Assembly (NCBI RefSeq): GCF_016599855.1 | Contig: NZ_CP067041.1 | Location: 2,852,001-2,916,000, forward strand | Length of the DNA stretch: 64,000 nt | Reading direction: 5' to 3' | Origin: Bradyrhizobium diazoefficiens | GTDB lineage: Bacteria; Pseudomonadota; Alphaproteobacteria; Rhizobiales; Xanthobacteraceae | Shown: piece by piece, positions 61,695 to 64,000 of the stretch | Numbering within the stretch: position 1 is the stretch's first letter | Layout: each line of letters starts with the position of its first letter | Notes under the pieces: generated by a model | What the model saw: only the letters and a program-made list of their open reading frames with translations | Database searches by the model: none | What the model was told of the DNA's origin: nothing | Position numbers and translations under genes: made by a program

Positions 61695-63791
61695 ATGAGC
61701 GAGGTCGCGGCCAAGCCCCTGCCAAATCTCTGGGACGACGCGCTCGCCGCCGGGCTCGATGAGGCAGGTCAGTTGCTGTACCGCTCCAACCTGCTCGGGG
61801 CCGATCTACGCATCACCAATTTCGGCGGCGGCAACACCTCGGCAAAGATCGAGATGAAAGACCCACTGACGCGCGAGAACGTCCGCGTGCTTTGGGTCAA
61901 AGGCTCAGGCGGCGACATCGGCTCGATGAAGCGCGACGGCTTTGCGACGCTGTACCTCGACAAGCTCGAGAGCCTGAAAGGCCTCTATCGCGGCCTCGCC
62001 CATGAGGACGAGATGGTCGCCTTGTTCAATCACTGCACCTTCGATCTCAATCCGCGCGCGACTTCGATCGATACGCCCTTGCACGCCTTCGTGCCGCACC
62101 GGCATGTCGATCACGTCCATGCCGACGCCGTCATTGCAATTGCTGCGTCAGCCGATGCCGAGCGTCTGACCCACGAGGTTTTCGGCGGCAAGCTCGGGTT
62201 TCTGCCGTGGCAGCGGCCGGGCTTCGATCTAGGCCTGAAACTCGGCGAGATGGCCACGCGCCATCCCCACTATGTCGGCGTGGTCCTCGGCGGGCACGGG
62301 CTCTTCACCTGGGCCGAGACGTCGAAGGCCTGTTACGAGATGACCTTGCGCGTGATTCAGCAGGCCGCCGATTGGCTTGCGGCACATGAGCAGAAGCCGG
62401 CGTTCGGCGGCGGCAAGGTCGAAGCGGCCTCGCCGGAAAAACGCCGCGCGATCGCGGCCAGGCTGATGCCGCTGATCCGCGGCAAGATCTCCGCAGACGA
62501 GCGCAAGATCGGCCATTTCACTGACGCCCCGGAAGTGCTCGAGTTCGTCAACTCCAATGCGCTGACGAAGCTGGCGCCGCTCGGCACCTCCTGTCCGGAT
62601 CACTTTCTTCGTACCAAGATCCGGCCGCTGTTGTTGCCATACGATGCCGTGCGCAACAATCTCGACGAGGTGATCGTAGGTCTCGACGACATTCTCGCCG
62701 CCTACCGACGCGACTACGCCGCCTATTATGGGCGCTGCAAACATCCGGACTCGCCGGCCATGCGCGATCCCAACGCGGTCGTGTATCTCGTACCGGGAAT
62801 CGGCATGTTCACCTTTGCCAAGGACAAGGCGACGGCCCGTGTCGCCGCCGAGTTCTACGTCAACGCCATCAACGTCATGCGCGGCGCCTCGGGCGTCAGC
62901 ACCTATGTCGGCCTGGCCGAGCAGGAGGCCTTCAACATCGAATACTGGCTGCTGGAGGAGGCTAAGCTCCAGCGCATGCCTAAGCCGAAATCGCTCGCCG
63001 GACGCATCGCCTATGTGACCGGCGGCGCCGGCGGCATCGGCGGGGCGACCGCGCAGCGGCTGCTCGTCGAAGGCGCCTGCCTCGTCATTGCCGATATCGA
63101 CGAGAAGGCGCTAAGCGAGCGCATTGCGGCTATCACGAAACGCCATGGCCGCGACGCGGCCATCGGCGTGAAGCTTGATGTAACCGACGAGGCGGCGGTG
63201 ATCGCCTCGTTCGAGGAGGCCGCGCGCGCCTTTGGCGGCGTCGACATCGTCGTCTCGAATGCCGGCATCGCCTCGGCTTCGTCGATCGAAGACACGAGTC
63301 TCGGGCTGTGGCAGAAGAACATGGACATTCTCGCCACGGGTTATTTCCTCGTCTCGCGCGAGGCGTTCCGGCTGATGCAGCGTCAGAATGTCGGCGGTGC
63401 CATCATCTTCGTCGCCTCGAAAAACGGCCTTGCCGCTTCGGCCGGCGCTTCGGCCTATTGCGCCGCCAAGGCGTCGGAGATTCATCTCGCCCGCTGCCTG
63501 GCACTGGAAGGCGCGGCGCACGGCATCCGCGTCAACACGGTCAATCCCGACGCGGTGCTGCGTGGCTCGAAGATCTGGGAAGGCGAGTGGCGCCAGCAGC
63601 GTGCGGCGTCCAACAAGGTCGGCGAAGACCAGCTCGAGGAAGTCTACCGCCAGCGCTCGCTGCTCAAACTGTCCGTTTTCCCCGAGGATATTGCCGAAGG
63701 GATCTACTTCTTCGCGTCCGACCTTTCGGCCAAATCGACCGGCAACATCCTCAATGTTGACGCCGGCAACGCCCAGGCCTTCACGCGATGA
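61695..63791 (+). CDS. rhaD: Bifunctional rhamnulose-1-phosphate aldolase / short-chain dehydrogenase
   Basis: This 698-residue fusion has an N-terminal class II aldolase domain (about residues 1-390): NFGGGNTSAKIEM near 36, VPHRHVDHVHADAVIAIA near 135 with zinc-binding His, and a further His in VLGGHGLF. The SDR domain (about 430-698) has AYVTGGAGGIGGATAQRLL and catalytic Tyr-Lys in ASAYCAAKASEIHLAR near 610. It cleaves rhamnulose 1-phosphate to dihydroxyacetone phosphate and L-lactaldehyde, and the dehydrogenase half probably oxidises lactaldehyde. ATG 61695 has AGGGAGA seven bases upstream. It overlaps rhaI by four bases. Confidence 0.92.
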   Translation: MSEVAAKPLPNLWDDALAAGLDEAGQLLYRSNLLGADLRITNFGGGNTSAKIEMKDPLTRENVRVLWVKGSGGDIGSMKRDGFATLYLDKLESLKGLYRGLAHEDEMVALFNHCTFDLNPRATSIDTPLHAFVPHRHVDHVHADAVIAIAASADAERLTHEVFGGKLGFLPWQRPGFDLGLKLGEMATRHPHYVGVVLGGHGLFTWAETSKACYEMTLRVIQQAADWLAAHEQKPAFGGGKVEAASPEKRRAIAARLMPLIRGKISADERKIGHFTDAPEVLEFVNSNALTKLAPLGTSCPDHFLRTKIRPLLLPYDAVRNNLDEVIVGLDDILAAYRRDYAAYYGRCKHPDSPAMRDPNAVVYLVPGIGMFTFAKDKATARVAAEFYVNAINVMRGASGVSTYVGLAEQEAFNIEYWLLEEAKLQRMPKPKSLAGRIAYVTGGAGGIGGATAQRLLVEGACLVIADIDEKALSERIAAITKRHGRDAAIGVKLDVTDEAAVIASFEEAARAFGGVDIVVSNAGIASASSIEDTSLGLWQKNMDILATGYFLVSREAFRLMQRQNVGGAIIFVASKNGLAASAGASAYCAAKASEIHLARCLALEGAAHGIRVNTVNPDAVLRGSKIWEGEWRQQRAASNKVGEDQLEEVYRQRSLLKLSVFPEDIAEGIYFFASDLSAKSTGNILNVDAGNAQAFTR

Positions 63792-64000
63792 GCACACCAT
63801 TCTCGATCAGCGCGGATTTTATCGCCGACCACAACGCGCGTCTCGAAAGCGCGTCTATGGAAGACTACGACGCCCTGAAGCGCGCGCTGGCGCGGCACGG
63901 GATCGACGCGGAAGCGCTGGTGCAGAAGGTCATGGCCTTCGGCGTCGCAATTCCGACCTGGGGCATCGGCACCGGGGGGACGCGATTTGCCCGCTTTCCG
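63788..64000 (+). CDS. rhaI: L-rhamnose isomerase RhaI, 3' part outside window
   Basis: The first 71 residues are visible (MSTPFSISADFIADHNARL). The end of this stretch, AIPTWGIGTGGTRFARFP, is the characteristic N-terminal block of the rhizobial L-rhamnose catabolism isomerase, a TIM-barrel enzyme converting L-rhamnose to L-rhamnulose. Catalytic and metal residues lie beyond the edge. The ATG overlaps the rhaD stop (ATGA), giving a rhaD-rhaI operon. Confidence 0.88.
   Translation, partial: MSTPFSISADFIADHNARLESASMEDYDALKRALARHGIDAEALVQKVMAFGVAIPTWGIGTGGTRFARFP

Noticed and set aside
1..64000. tRNA genes, CRISPR arrays, insertion sequences, phage genes
   Set aside because: No cloverleaf-like sequence, regular direct-repeat/spacer array or transposase/integrase-like protein was recognised while reading. 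A covariance or profile search was not possible.

Overview
The window is high-GC alphaproteobacterial DNA and looks like Bradyrhizobium or a close relative. The grounds are the Pseudomonas denitrificans-type aerobic cobalamin genes, an L-rhamnose locus of the rhizobial ABC-transporter type, dense arrays of periplasmic-binding-protein sugar systems, and short GGGTC palindromes in a decayed, lower-GC stretch. No tRNA, rRNA, CRISPR array, transposase or phage gene was seen.

Layout. (1) 1-6.9 kb: a partial esterase, a glyoxalase-fold dioxygenase divergent from a LysR regulator, a serine beta-lactamase-like hydrolase, three small membrane proteins, a cupin protein and a lipoprotein whose signal peptide appears frameshifted. 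Palindromic repeats lie between these genes. (2) 7-13 kb: late cobalamin genes bluB-cobS-cobU (minus), cbiB-cobD (plus) and cobO-cobQ (minus). (3) 13.1-28.2 kb: a cobalamin riboswitch followed by a tightly coupled plus-strand operon, DUF1636-cobW-cobN-cobG-cobH-cobI-cobJ-cobL-cobE-cobM-cobB-cobA-cobF-cobT. cobK is nested on the opposite strand, and a convergent histidine phosphatase follows. (4) 28.8-33 kb: a second cobalamin riboswitch, a TonB-dependent receptor and a PepSY membrane protein. (5) 33-35.7 kb: an aldehyde dehydrogenase and an MFS transporter. (6) 36-54.5 kb: sugar utilisation. It holds a FucU/RbsD mutarotase, a ROK regulator divergent from a CUT2 transporter, an SDR, a CUT1 transporter without a local ATPase, two Gfo/Idh/MocA dehydrogenases, ThuA, a LacI regulator, a TIM-barrel isomerase and another CUT2 transporter. 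(7) 54.6-64 kb: an L-rhamnose locus with rhaR-T-P-Q-S-K on minus and the rhaD fusion plus the start of rhaI on plus.

The cobalamin part encodes most of the aerobic route from uroporphyrinogen III to cobalamin. The CobS/CobT chelatase subunits are not in the window. Both riboswitches are followed by hairpins that pair with the ribosome-binding site or start codon of the first gene, so translational control is the likely mode. The sugar part reads as several substrate-specific modules, each with its own regulator (ROK, LacI, DeoR) and candidate operators.

All calls come from reading sequence and from family knowledge. No database search was run, and sugar specificities outside the rhamnose locus are not determined.
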